Positions 22,572-31,341 of a DNA stretch of 32,515 nucleotides are shown piece by piece; the first letter of the stretch is position 1, and each line of letters starts with the position of its first letter. The translations under genes and the position numbers were made by a program. Where the stretch lies: positions 1 through 32,515 of the forward strand of contig JACPHN010000224.1 in assembly GCA_016188575.1 (NCBI GenBank). The letters run 5' to 3'. This stretch comes from Candidatus Schekmanbacteria bacterium (lineage in GTDB: Bacteria; CSSED10-310; JACPHN01). The notes beneath the pieces are model-generated. The model saw only the letters and a list, made by a program, of their open reading frames with translations. It had not been told where the DNA came from and ran no database searches.

Positions 22572-24935
22572 TCACTCCCGCGTCTTCAGCACGCCGATCA
22601 GGTCGAGCTCATGCAGGCGGCGGCGAGCTACGAGCGCCGACAGCGCGGTCGAAGCCAGGATTATCGCCGTCGCGTAGGCGTAGCTATCCCGATCCACCAC
22701 CACCGGTATGCGCACGATATCGGTCTGTAGCCCCACCATCATCACCGCGCAGAGCGCTCTGCCGATCACCAGCGCCAGCGGAATCGCGGCCAGCACGACG
22801 ACACCGAGCTCTCCAAGGAGGATCGCCGAAATCTCTCTGCGGGTGAATCCGAGCACGCGCAGGCTCGCCAGCTCCCGTGATCGCTCGGCAAGCGAAATGC
22901 GAGCATAGTTGTAGACCACGCCGAAAGCGATGGTCGCCGCGAACAGGCTCGCGAAGATTGCGAAGACGATCATGTTGTTACCCATCGTCTCCCGCACTCG
23001 CGCCACCGCAGCATCGCGCACCACCACACCAGCCACCCCCGGCCGTGACCGTAACGCGGCGTAGACTGCGTCCTTTTCACGTGCATCGACGGCGAGCGCG
23101 GCGCCCGAGAACACGATGCCTTCCCCGAGATGCCGATTCAGCGCGGAAATCTCCATGTAGGCGCCTACCCCCAGATAGCGCCGCACGAGCGCCGCCACCG
23201 CCACCGTGCGGGTTCTGCGCCGGCCGGTCAGCTCTTCAACCGTAATCGTGTCGCCCGGACGCACCCCGAGGTAGCCTCCCAGGAAGTCGTCGAGCATCAC
23301 ACCGGTGGCGGGAGGATCCAGTGGGCGGTGGCGATGGTCGAGGAGACGGCGCAGCTCGGCGGCCGGATTGACTCCTTCCAACTGCGTGCGATAGCTGCGG
23401 TGCCCGGCGCGCAGCCGCACGGGAACCGCCCGCAACGGCTCCACGCGCAGAACACCAGGCAGGTGTCGAAGCTCCGACAACACCTCGATGCCCCTCGGCT
23501 CCACGAAGGTCACCGCAATGTCGTCCCGTTGCGCGAGCCGAAATTCGATTTCCACCAGCGCAGCGAACGAATCATCGAAGATCGTGCCCATCATCAAGAT
23601 TCCGCCCGCCAGGGCAACGCCGACGATCGACAGCGCGGTCTTGGCGGGCCGTCGTTCGAGGTCGCGCGCGATCATGCGCGAGGCGGGAGAAAGCCAGGCT
23701 CCAAACCCGAGGCGCTCAAGCACCGTCGTCCGATAGCGCGCCGGAGGCTCGGGCCGCATCGCCTCCGCGGGCGCCATGAGCGCCGCGCGCCGCACCGCCA
23801 TAGCTGTGCCCAACGCCACGGCGAGCGCGCTGAGGCCACCGGCGGTGAGGACCATGGGACCGCTGATCACCAGCACCAGGTAGGGGAGCTTGTAGAACCT
23901 CATGTACAGCTCCCCGAGCTCCTTTCCAAGCTGCGCCCCCAGCGCGGTCCCCGCCAGAATTCCCAGCACGGCAATCGCCAAGACGATCTTCAGATAGTGC
24001 CACCCGATCGCTCCTGTACTGTATCCAAACGCCTTGAGCACCGCGATCTGCTCTTTCTGCGTCCCCACGAGTCGATTGGCGACCACGTTCAACAGAAACG
24101 TCGCCACCGCCAGGAAAATCGCCGGGAACATGGTCGCCATCTGCCGGAGCTGGCGGAGCTCCTCCGACAGATAGCGATGGGAGAGCTGATTGCCGCGGTC
24201 GTAGGCTCCAAGCCCACCGTACGGCGCCAGAATCTCGTCGACCTGAGCGAGGATTTCGGCCACACTAGCCCCGGGGCGAACGGCCAGGGCAACATCATTG
24301 AAGCTGCCCTCCAGGTCGAGCGCCGCGGCGAGCGTCTCCCGCGCCATCCACACGATCGCAAATGCCTCGAAGTCCGGGAACACCGAACCGGGCGCAATCT
24401 GATAGATGTGCTCCGGACTGGCGCCGACGCCGGAGATCGTGAGCATTCGGCGACGCCCGTTGACAATGATGCCGAGACGATCTCCAGGCGAGAGCCCGTG
24501 GATGCCGGCAAAAGCGTCGCTAACAACGATCTGGTCCAGGCGCCCGACGTCGACCGGACGACCGCGCCTGATGAACAACCGATCGACGCCGGGAAGCCTG
24601 TCCACCGGTACGGACACCAGGGCGGCGATGATCGGCTCCTCATATCCTGACAGCTCAATCTTGGCAGGAGAGACCACCCGAGCTTCGACGTGATCGACGC
24701 CGGGAATCTCCGCCAACCGCCTCGCCACCGAGCTCGGCGCGCGCTGAAGCGAGGCGAACACGTCCGGGAAGCGGTTTTCTCGGTAATAAGTATCGCGGGA
24801 AACCCGCAGTGAGTCGAGCGCCGTCAGTGACATCACACTGGTGGCGACGCCACTGGCAATTACCAACGCAATTGCCAGCGCCTGACTGCGGATGTCCCAC
24901 AAATCCCTGAGCAGCTTCTTGTCCAGCGCCGTCAA
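22572..24935 (-). CDS. ABC transporter permease, FtsX/MacB-like, duplicated
   Basis: 787 aa. N-terminal TM (about 18-38), a periplasmic MacB_PCD-like domain (about 45-255), three TMs with FtsX-type sequence (about 270-385), then a second periplasmic domain and three C-terminal TMs (FAIFASLFAATIAFGVVYNYAR, LGELGVVVLAAIPLALVIG, SYAYATAIILASTALSALVA). This is the long two-unit FtsX permease found with a separate ATPase. VNRLVGTQKEQIAVLKAFGYS and RELASLRVLGFTRREI are the coupling helices that contact the ATPase. Start is TTG 24935, 3 bases after the ATPase stop; a weak start fits translational coupling. No outer-membrane TolC gene is nearby. Confidence 0.92.
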   Translation of the reverse strand: MTALDKKLLRDLWDIRSQALAIALVIASGVATSVMSLTALDSLRVSRDTYYRENRFPDVFASLQRAPSSVARRLAEIPGVDHVEARVVSPAKIELSGYEEPIIAALVSVPVDRLPGVDRLFIRRGRPVDVGRLDQIVVSDAFAGIHGLSPGDRLGIIVNGRRRMLTISGVGASPEHIYQIAPGSVFPDFEAFAIVWMARETLAAALDLEGSFNDVALAVRPGASVAEILAQVDEILAPYGGLGAYDRGNQLSHRYLSEELRQLRQMATMFPAIFLAVATFLLNVVANRLVGTQKEQIAVLKAFGYSTGAIGWHYLKIVLAIAVLGILAGTALGAQLGKELGELYMRFYKLPYLVLVISGPMVLTAGGLSALAVALGTAMAVRRAALMAPAEAMRPEPPARYRTTVLERLGFGAWLSPASRMIARDLERRPAKTALSIVGVALAGGILMMGTIFDDSFAALVEIEFRLAQRDDIAVTFVEPRGIEVLSELRHLPGVLRVEPLRAVPVRLRAGHRSYRTQLEGVNPAAELRRLLDHRHRPLDPPATGVMLDDFLGGYLGVRPGDTITVEELTGRRRTRTVAVAALVRRYLGVGAYMEISALNRHLGEGIVFSGAALAVDAREKDAVYAALRSRPGVAGVVVRDAAVARVRETMGNNMIVFAIFASLFAATIAFGVVYNYARISLAERSRELASLRVLGFTRREISAILLGELGVVVLAAIPLALVIGRALCAVMMVGLQTDIVRIPVVVDRDSYAYATAIILASTALSALVARRRLHELDLIGVLKTRE

Positions 24936-24938
24936 AGG

Positions 24939-25664
24939 TCACCAGTGCAGATCCCGGGCCGCCTTCTTGGTTTCATTCCGCCGGATCTCGTGAATGATCC
25001 CGTCGCTCAACAACACCACGCGGTCGGCCATCGCCGCAATATCGGCATTGTGGGTGATGATGATCGTCGCCGTGCCGAGCTCCCTGTTGACCTTCGCGAG
25101 GGCTTCGAGGACGACGATTCCGGTGGCGGAATCAAGCGCCCCGGTCGGCTCGTCGCAAAGCAGCACCGCGGGCCGCTTCGCCACCGCCCGCGCGATCGCC
25201 ACCCGCTGTTGCTGCCCGCCCGAGAGCTGGCTCGGGAAATGGTCGAGGCGATCTTTCAGGCCGACGAGCTCCAGCGCGTCTTCGGCCGCCATCGGGGCGT
25301 CGGCAATCTCGGTCACGATGGCGACGTTTTCCCGCGCCGTCAGGCTGGGAATGAGGTTGTAGAATTGGAACACGAAACCGACGTGACGCCTGCGATACTC
25401 CGTCAGCTCGGAGTCCCCGGCACGGGTGAGCTCCCAGTCTCGGTACCACACGGCGCCGCTCGTCGGCGTGTCAAGGCCGCCGACGATGTTCAGAAGCGTT
25501 GATTTTCCGCTGCCCGAAGGCCCCAGTAGCACCACGATCTCGCCCTCGAAAACCTCGAGGTCGATCCCTCGCAGCGCGTACACCACGACCTCTCCCATGT
25601 CGTAGCGTTTGGTCAGCCCGGCAATCCGAAAAACCGCGACGGACGGATGGAGCGTGACAGGCAT
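24939..25664 (-). CDS. ABC transporter ATP-binding protein (LolD/MacB type)
   Basis: 241 aa. Walker [10 protein letters not shown] (48-56), Q-loop [16 protein letters not shown], signature [14 protein letters not shown] (147-160), Walker [13 protein letters not shown] and switch His in [10 protein letters not shown]. The MacB/LolD subgroup typically powers mechanotransmission export together with FtsX-type permeases. It is the first gene of the three-gene exporter operon; ATG 25664 has GGGA 6 bases upstream. A strong hairpin at 25766-25792 separates it from the preceding minus-strand gene. Confidence 0.95.
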   Translation of the reverse strand: MPVTLHPSVAVFRIAGLTKRYDMGEVVVYALRGIDLEVFEGEIVVLLGPSGSGKSTLLNIVGGLDTPTSGAVWYRDWELTRAGDSELTEYRRRHVGFVFQFYNLIPSLTARENVAIVTEIADAPMAAEDALELVGLKDRLDHFPSQLSGGQQQRVAIARAVAKRPAVLLCDEPTGALDSATGIVVLEALAKVNRELGTATIIITHNADIAAMADRVVLLSDGIIHEIRRNETKKAARDLHW

Positions 25665-25765
25665 ACCGAGTCCCGTGACGAAGTTCGTGGAGCCGGTTCG
25701 CGCGCCCCACTGCGCGCATCACGGTCTCTTCTTTATGCCCATTCTCTGCGATGCTCTGGAAGCGC

Positions 25766-25792
25766 GGCCCGGCCCAAACACAGGGCCGGGCC
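25766..25792. terminator. Strong GC hairpin after the 135-aa gene
   Basis: Perfect 10-bp stem GGCCCGGCCC / GGGCCGGGCC with a 7-base loop AAACACA, lying 24 bases after the stop of the minus-strand gene at 25816-26223. No U tract follows on either strand, so it may pause or stabilise RNA rather than be a classical intrinsic terminator. Confidence 0.5.
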
Positions 25793-25815
25793 CATCACTC
25801 ACAGCTCCGGAAATA

Positions 25816-26223
25816 CTACTTCCATTCCCAGACCGTAGACTTGGCCGTGCCATCCGCGGCGACTTCGTGCTCGAAAATGGCCGCGATGCCGTTCAGGCGA
25901 AGGAGTCTCTCTGCGTTGGTCTGATAGTAGATCGCACCCCTCCAGACCGTCACATTGCCGGGCCCCTTGGTGTGGCCGATGCCATTGCCCAGGAAGGTGA
26001 CAGAGTCCCCGTTCTGGGTCATCAGGACGCCGTTGCCTTCGCCAAAAAGTGCGCCGCCGACGCGCGGTGCCCCCTTGTACGTAATCAGACCGTCATACGC
26101 GACCCCGAGCAGGTGGCCCTTCGACTCGAAGGTAACCTCCATCAGCGGCTGGCCGTCCTCGCGCAGGACGACGCGGCGGTTCGTGACGCGCCCGGTCTCC
26201 TCGCCAATCTTCTCTCCCAACAC
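25816..26223 (-). CDS. Conserved small protein of unknown function
   Basis: 135 aa, soluble, no signal peptide or TM. It starts MLGEKIGEETGRVTNRRVV and contains alternating strand patterns (EVTFESKGHLLGVAYDGLITY, GNGVLMTQNGDSVTFLGNGIG, VWRGAIYYQTNAERLLRLNG) ending STVWEWK. I recall similar small proteins in high-GC bacteria with no assigned function, but cannot name a family with certainty. GTG 26223 is chosen for the near-perfect Shine-Dalgarno AAGGAGG 6 bases upstream. Upstream in-frame codons to 26379 are not protein-like. The SD sits in a small hairpin (26228-26242). Confidence 0.82.
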   Translation of the reverse strand: MLGEKIGEETGRVTNRRVVLREDGQPLMEVTFESKGHLLGVAYDGLITYKGAPRVGGALFGEGNGVLMTQNGDSVTFLGNGIGHTKGPGNVTVWRGAIYYQTNAERLLRLNGIAAIFEHEVAADGTAKSTVWEWK

Positions 26224-26227
26224 TCGG

Positions 26228-26242
26228 CACCTCCTTGAGGTG
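26228..26242 (-). promoter_or_regulatory. Shine-Dalgarno inside a hairpin
   Basis: On the transcript CACCTC-AAG-GAGGTG forms a 6-bp stem with a 3-base loop. The AAGGAGGTG ribosome binding site of the 135-aa gene is the loop plus 3' arm. This could limit translation until melted or bound. Confidence 0.4.
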
Positions 26243-26293
26243 TGTGGTCGAAAATACCAGCTACGCTGCACATGGTGCCAGCTTTGTCGATTG

Positions 26294-28348
26294 TCAATAC
26301 ACCGATTCACGGTCCCCGGGCACCGCGGGGGAGGCGCCTGCACCGATGCTGGGCAACACCTGCCGCTCGCCGTGCCCATTCGCGGCGGCGGCTTCGCCAG
26401 AGGTCACAACCCGGTTGCGTCCCCGCCGCTTGGCGCAATACATCGCCACGTCCGCAGCCTTGATGCATTCGTCCACAGTCCGCCCATCAGCCGGGAGCTC
26501 AGCGACACCAATGCTGACCGTCTTCCGCAGTGGGCCAGCCGAGAGATCAATGATTTCCGCTTCGATTCTGGCACGCATGGTTTCTGCCACCACGGCCGCT
26601 CCTCCGGCCTCGGCATCCATGAGCAGCACGACAATCTCCTCCCCTCCGTAGCGCACGGCATAGTCGCTGTCGCGGATGCTCCTGAGCACAAGCGCGGCAA
26701 TCGAGCCCAACACGCGGTCCCCGACGTCGTGCCCATAGGAATCGTTGACCTGCTTGAACTCGTCGATGTCGATCATGAGCACGCCGATGGCAGTGTCGCG
26801 CCGCACCGCTTGCGCCAGCAGTTTCGGTGCGACGTCATCCAGGAACCGGCGGTTGAACAACTTGGTGAGCGGATCTTCCTCGGCCTTCCGATTCACGATG
26901 GCCAGATAGGTCTTCGCCTCGATGGCGGAAGCGATCTCGCTGATCGTGCGCGTGATGAAGGGAAACCCCTGGAGCACTTGCGCGCGGTCATCCTCCCCAT
27001 AGGCCACCTGCACCACCGCGCCGACCGTTCCTCCAATGATGATGGGAACGCAGAAATACCCGAGCCCCTTATGACAATGCGGATCCATCGGACACACGAA
27101 GTGCGGGCAGATGCGCGAAAACGAACGCGAATCTACCAGGCTCCGCGTGCGCACGGCGCGGCAGCTCTGCGCATCGGCGCGCACCGCGCTGTGGCACCAA
27201 CCCGAAGCGTCCTGGTCGCGCTCGGATCCGGAAGAGTGGTGCTCATGCACGATACCTTTGCAGCGTGGGAGGGCGCCGTTTACCACGATGTCCATGGTGC
27301 CGCTGTCAGGCTCGATTTGATAGATCACATACTTCGCGACCTTATGTTCCTTTATGATCATGTCTTCGATTCGCCGAAATATATCAAAGACGCTGATATC
27401 GTTTTCGATTACTCGCTTGAGATTGTACACATCAACGAGATGGTTTACTACCTTTACTGTATCTGAAATGGCGTTATCACTAGGCTCGAGTGTATAACCC
27501 ATGATGTGGAGTATCTTTTGGCGTATTGAAGAAAACGTGTTGTTTAGCTGAGACGCCATGTCTACGTAATATCTTGCCACATCGCCAGCTTCATCATCGT
27601 ACTTGAACTCTATGTCTGATGTGAAGTCCCCAGACTTCATTCGTTCAAAATTGTGCCGCAGTCTCTTATATAATGTTGTATAAGGCCTCAGAAAGGTAAC
27701 GATTATCCAGGATGCCGCCAGGAAGAACGACAGAAACATCATCATCAGCGCCATCATCAGGATAATACCGTTGCGCCTCGTCTCCGTCAAATCCATCGTC
27801 ACGTGTACTGCCCCAAGCGCTTCTCCAGGCTCTGCCTTGTGACAAGAGAAGCAGTTTACCGCATCCGACGCGCTGGGAACATAAGGGATGATCAAGGAGT
27901 AGGTAACGCGATCGAGACTTTCTTCCAGCAAGTCCTGCATCTTGCCCGTCTGCAGAACGGCTCGCTCGATGTCGCTCACCGCTGCCTCGTTCGCTCTGGG
28001 CGGCCCGAACTGCCTGATCACGGGATAGCCGCGAACGACACGGACCGCTGCGAGCCCCCTCGTATGTTTGAGCTTCTCGAGGAAAATGTCACGCTGGTTG
28101 ATTACTCCCGTTTGCATGAACGTCGTCAGGGAATCTTTGACGACGGCGGCGACGGAAAAGGCTCGCATCTGAGAAAACGACAGGGCTGACTTGCGGATGC
28201 TGGCTATCGTCGCGACCTGGATCGCGGCAAGCAGCAGAGCAAAGAGGAGCGCGAGCCGCAGGATGAGCTTGCGGTGAACCGAACGCGAGTGGGTCAGCCG
28301 GGCAATGCGGCCGATTCCCGCCTTGAGCGGCACCACGAAGGCACGCAT
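26294..28348 (-). CDS. Diguanylate cyclase with periplasmic c-type haem motif, HAMP and GAF-like domain
   Basis: 684 aa. TM1 about 28-50, periplasmic domain 51-190 with haem-attachment motif CFSCH (C166-H170), TM2 about 193-216, HAMP-like region about 217-270, a Cys-rich GAF-like domain about 319-479 (CPHFVCPMDPHCHKG, YFCVPIIIGGTVGAVVQV), and a GGDEF domain about 490-660. The active-site loop is RYGGEEIVVLL (GGEE 568-571), competent for making c-di-GMP. The product-inhibition I-site RDSD (559-562) sits at the usual distance. Haem in such a position can sense redox state, oxygen or NO. ATG 28348 is used; TTG 28426 is an alternative. GC content drops markedly in about 27290-27780. Confidence 0.93.
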   Translation of the reverse strand: MRAFVVPLKAGIGRIARLTHSRSVHRKLILRLALLFALLLAAIQVATIASIRKSALSFSQMRAFSVAAVVKDSLTTFMQTGVINQRDIFLEKLKHTRGLAAVRVVRGYPVIRQFGPPRANEAAVSDIERAVLQTGKMQDLLEESLDRVTYSLIIPYVPSASDAVNCFSCHKAEPGEALGAVHVTMDLTETRRNGIILMMALMMMFLSFFLAASWIIVTFLRPYTTLYKRLRHNFERMKSGDFTSDIEFKYDDEAGDVARYYVDMASQLNNTFSSIRQKILHIMGYTLEPSDNAISDTVKVVNHLVDVYNLKRVIENDISVFDIFRRIEDMIIKEHKVAKYVIYQIEPDSGTMDIVVNGALPRCKGIVHEHHSSGSERDQDASGWCHSAVRADAQSCRAVRTRSLVDSRSFSRICPHFVCPMDPHCHKGLGYFCVPIIIGGTVGAVVQVAYGEDDRAQVLQGFPFITRTISEIASAIEAKTYLAIVNRKAEEDPLTKLFNRRFLDDVAPKLLAQAVRRDTAIGVLMIDIDEFKQVNDSYGHDVGDRVLGSIAALVLRSIRDSDYAVRYGGEEIVVLLMDAEAGGAAVVAETMRARIEAEIIDLSAGPLRKTVSIGVAELPADGRTVDECIKAADVAMYCAKRRGRNRVVTSGEAAAANGHGERQVLPSIGAGASPAVPGDRESVY

Positions 28349-28485
28349 GATCGCGACAACTCCAGGAGCGGATTGAACGATACGCGACACCTGAAAGTAC
28401 TTCCCGGCTTTTCGAGATGCAACCAATAGTCCAAGATGAGCTCACGGTGTCGCTGTAGGCTGCCGAACGATTCGTTTCTGCTCAT
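28294..28485 (-). CDS. Possible 63-aa protein upstream of the diguanylate cyclase
   Basis: ATG 28485 has AAGGGA 8 bases upstream and the frame overlaps the cyclase start by 55 bases, so it could be a coupling leader. The product starts MSRNESFGSLQRHRELILDYWLHL, which vaguely resembles the helix that opens PAS_5-type sensor domains. The rest is Cys/Arg-rich and not protein-like. It may be the frameshifted head of a lost gene. Confidence 0.35.
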   Translation of the reverse strand: MSRNESFGSLQRHRELILDYWLHLEKPGSTFRCRVSFNPLLELSRSCVPSWCRSRRESAALPG

Positions 28486-28519
28486 CGCAGCATCCCTTCT
28501 GCAGATACCGGCTCTGCCG

Positions 28520-29380
28520 TCACACCCTGTCCAGCGCCTCCCGAACTTTCCTGAGCAACACCGCCGGCGCGGCGGGCTTCATCACGATCTCCGAGGTCTC
28601 GTCCACCAGGCCTTTGGCGCGAATGATGTCGGCCGGATACCCACTCATGAACACGATCGGCGCCTTGCTTGCCTCTCCAGGGCGGCGCGCACATCTCCAC
28701 CACTCAGCCCCGGCATGATGACGTCGCACAGGACCAGCCCGATGTCGTCGCGATTCTCCTCGATGACACGGACAGCCTCCGCTCCGTCTCTCGCCGCGAT
28801 GACTATCGGCGCTGTCCACAAGCTTTCCGCGGCCGGCAAGGCAGAGGTCTTCCTCGGTCCCCCCGCACATGCGGCAGGCGGCGGGGTTGGCGGAAAGCAC
28901 CGTGCCGTCGGGAGCCGTGACCATGACGGCGTCGATGCTACTTTCGTACAGTGCGCGGTAGCGCTCCTCACTTTCCCGCAGCGCTTCCTCGGCCAGCTTG
29001 CGCTCCCGTCGCTCGGGGAGCTTTTTCAGCGCTCGCCGCACCACGGCGCCAATACGACCCAGGTTATCCTTCAGCACGTAGTCGGTAGGGCCCCGCTTGA
29101 ACGTCTCGATCAGTCGGTCTTCGCCGATCGTGCCGGACACGAAAATAAACGGCACGTCCGGCTTTCGCTCGCGGACGAAAGTCAGCGCCGACAGGCCATC
29201 ATAGCAGGGTATCGTATCGTCACACAGGATCACATCATAGCGTTCCTGTTGCAGCCTGGTCGCAAACACCTCTCGCGTATCGACCCGGTCCACAATGCAG
29301 CCGACATGATCATCCTCGAGCGCCAGGCGTATGAGCTCGGCGGCGTTGGCATGGTCTTCCAGATACAGGATGCGAAGGTG
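28520..29380 (-). pseudogene. Remnant hybrid sensor kinase: REC-PAS-[deletion]-REC
   Basis: Reading on the minus strand, a receiver domain begins LRILYLEDHANAAELI (from about 29377) and continues VILCDDTIPCYDG with its Asp and VLKDNL. A PAS domain starts ERYRALYESSIDAVMVTAPDG and breaks off after its first third (about 28830). The kinase core (H-box, ATP-binding) is absent. What follows is the back two thirds of a second receiver: ARDGAEAVRVIEENRDD..LVLCDVIMPG in another frame (about 28815-28675), then back in the first frame KAPIVFMSGYPADII to the stop at 28520. So there is one large deletion plus at least two frame changes. No ATG/GTG/TTG lies in frame before the first receiver; the only start is a GTG at 29293 inside it. 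Protein function is very probably lost. Confidence 0.8.
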
Positions 29381-29427
29381 AGCGTGTACTTCGGTGGATC
29401 CTTTCCTGATCGCGTGCCTTTCGCGGT

Positions 29428-30534
29428 CTACCGCGGGTTCGGGGGCTGCGCGTTCAGAACCGCCCAGAACAGGCCGAGACTTTTGATTGCTTCCATGAGC
29501 TCGCGAAAGGCGATCGGCTTGACCACAAGAGCCTCCACGCCGTTCTCGTAGCAGCCCACGAGGTCCCGCTCCTCGCGGGACGACGTCAGGATTACGACGG
29601 GCGTGAGCCGGAGCTGGCTATCGGCGCGGACTCGCCGGAGCACCTCGTGGCCGTCGATCTTCGGCAGCTTCAGGTCCAGCATGATCACGGCGGGGGCGCC
29701 CTCGGAACGGTCTGCGAACGATCCTCGCCGGTACAGGTAGTCCAGGGCCTCTGCATCGTCCCGGGCCACGGCAACCTCGTTGGCGAGGTTGCATTCTGCC
29801 AGCCCCTCCAGCGTCAACGCGACGGTTCCACCCTGTGGCGTGAGCTTGAAGGCATTTGGCAGGAGGTTGAGAATGGCCCGCTGGCACTTTTCAGCATCGA
29901 TCTCCGCCCGCAGGGGATTCGGTGCCGTGACCAAATAATTGATGCGGCGCTCCTGGGTGAGTACCTCGAAGTGCGAAGCCAGGAAACGGGTGAGGCTCGC
30001 GAGGTCGTCGTTCCCATAATGCATCTGCGTCTGACCGGCCTCAAGCATGGCCACGTCATGCAGGTCGTTGACGTGCTGGCGGAGCAAACGGGCGTTACGT
30101 TTCGCGACCCTCAGCTCCCGGCGCGCCGCCGCGAGCGCCGCGGAAGCTCGGTGACTGGCTCGCCGCGGGCGCTCGTGCAAGCTGCTGAACAGCGCACCCA
30201 TGGCCAGGAACACCGCGATCGAAACCAGAGACACGGGATTATCCAAGCGGAACGAGCGCTCGGGGGGAATGAAGAAGCACCCCGCAAAAACCGTGGAGAG
30301 GGCCGTGGACGCGAGCCCACCGCTCAGCTCCCGATCCACGAGCTGAAAAAGACAGCGGGGAAAACAAGATCAGACATAGGGCGGGAGCGCCCCCCAGAGC
30401 ATCCACTGCAAGCCGAAACATCCGAGCGGCAGCAACAGCGCCAAAGCAAAACGCAGCGCACCGATGGAGCGGGGCGCCTGTACCTCTTTTGCGCCGGAAT
30501 CGTGCCCGTGTTGTAGCCCGATTTCATCGGCCAT
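29428..30534 (-). pseudogene. Remnant hybrid histidine kinase (DUF4118-like membrane domain, partial kinase, REC)
   Basis: The natural start is ATG 30534 (MADEIGLQHGHD). The membrane domain reads ALRFALALLLPLGCFGLQW then meets TGA at 30372-30370. About 45 bases beyond the stop (SDLVFPAVFFSSWIG) lie in the +1 frame, after which the first frame resumes with LSGGLASTALSTVFAG. Two compensating indels therefore bracket the stop. Downstream, the PAS/H-box part is missing between AALAAARRE and LRVAKRNARLLRQHVND. The ATP-binding domain ends at its N-box (LLPNAFKLTPQGGTVALTLE). Then comes a receiver lacking its first strand (CNLANEVAVARDDAEAL, VIMLDLKLPKIDG, VVILTSS, VKPIAF). A GTG at 30339 could yield a truncated 303-aa product, but a working kinase is excluded by loss of the phosphorylated His and G boxes. 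Confidence 0.8.
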
Positions 30535-30717
30535 CACAGCGACTCATCGCTTCGACACCGCCTGCGTTTCGCCGCGCCGAAGCTTGCGGAAAATCGCGTT
30601 CTCCCCGCTACACCCATGACAGGATATGCGCTATGCCACCAGGCGTCAAGCTCGGACAACCTGCGCGCCGCGCAGCGCCAACCGCCGGCGGGTGAGCAAC
30701 GAAAGTAGTCCTGGTCG

Positions 30718-30792
30718 ACTGCAAGCTACGCGATATGCGCATCACGAAGACCCCCACCTCACCTCGCCCGGCAAAGCGGGGGGACAGCGGAG
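30718..30792 (+). repeat. Dispersed repeat copy C
   Basis: Contains ACTGCAAGCTACGCGATAT, GCGCATCACGAAGAC, CCCCCACCTCACCT, then CGCCCGGCAAAGCGGGGGG. Shares block order and spacing with copies A and B. Not within a gene. Confidence 0.8.
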
Positions 30793-30928
30793 GGGGGCAT
30801 TGTCGCACCGACGGTGAGTGGACGGTGAATCATGGGACCACCGCCTCCCAAATACGTTGATGCCACCAATATGGAATAGCTACATGAGATTCTTGCCGAT
30901 CAGCGACGGAAATTGACATGGGCACGAG

Positions 30929-30953
30929 AAACCCAGGGAAAAACCTGGGTTTT
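30929..30953 (+). terminator. Terminator-like hairpin with T tail
   Basis: AAACCCAGG-GAAAAA-CCTGGGTTTT: 9-bp stem, 6-base loop, T run on the + strand. No plus-strand gene ends here, so it may stop read-through towards the island or belong to an unrecognised short RNA. Confidence 0.45.
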
Positions 30954-31097
30954 GCGAATCTACTATCACTGGCCACTCTGCATAGCGGCGAGTGTGGTCG
31001 CACCCCACCTCTCACACCACAAATCGATGAATGATCATGTTTTTTTGCACGCGTGCTAACACCGGGCCCAAGTGGTACGTGGTCTGGAAGGTGACCC

Positions 31098-31337
31098 ATG
31101 CCTCGAAAGGGCGCATCCCGGTGGGTTCGCGTGGCAACCGCTGGGCCGACGGCGACGCGGTCGACTTCAAGGTGCTGCCGCTCCGCATGGAGGCCGAGCT
31201 TGTCGCGCAGCTCGACGAGACGCGCGGGCGGCTCGGCCTCGAGAGCCGCGTGCAGCTTTTCCGCCGCTCGCTCCCCCGCGTTTCTCCTCGAGGCGGGCGA
31301 GGTCCGCGTCGCCCAGCTCTTCGCGCCCGAGGCGTGA
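31098..31337 (+). pseudogene. Ribbon-helix-helix (CopG-like) gene with two compensating indels
   Basis: ATG 31098 has GGAAGG 6 bases upstream. After MPRKG the sensible reading moves to another frame: RIPVGSRGNRW, then FKVLPLRMEAELVAQLDETRGRLGLESRVQLFRRSL, a typical ribbon-helix-helix DNA-binding pattern. At a C5 run (31270-31274) it returns to the first frame as AFLLEAGEVRVAQLFAPEA and stops at 31335-31337. One missing G near 31108-31110 and one extra C in the C5 run would explain both shifts. Corrected length is about 79 aa. Either the gene is dead or the sequence has two homopolymer errors. As written, the first frame alone gives an Arg/Ser-rich nonsense protein across the middle. Confidence 0.65.
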
Positions 31338-31341
31338 CCGC

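Larger units (their letters stand above)
30535..31097. other. Gene-poor stretch between signalling block and accessory island
   Basis: 563 bases with no convincing coding frame. It contains dispersed repeat copy C (30718-30792), a terminator-like hairpin (30929-30953) and, from about 30840, DNA with lower GC than the flanks. The promoter of the minus-strand kinase remnant should lie in its first 150 bases, but no clear -35/-10 pair stands out. The junction between chromosome backbone and the accessory island probably falls between 30800 and 31030; I see no att-like direct repeat inside the window. Confidence 0.6.

Noticed and set aside
23130-24650. 506-codon plus-strand frame opposite the ABC permease
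   Set aside because: Antisense shadow; the minus strand has the FtsX permease with TMs.
25955-27466. 503-codon plus-strand frame opposite the diguanylate cyclase
   Set aside because: Antisense shadow, no domains; the GGDEF reading on the minus strand is secure.
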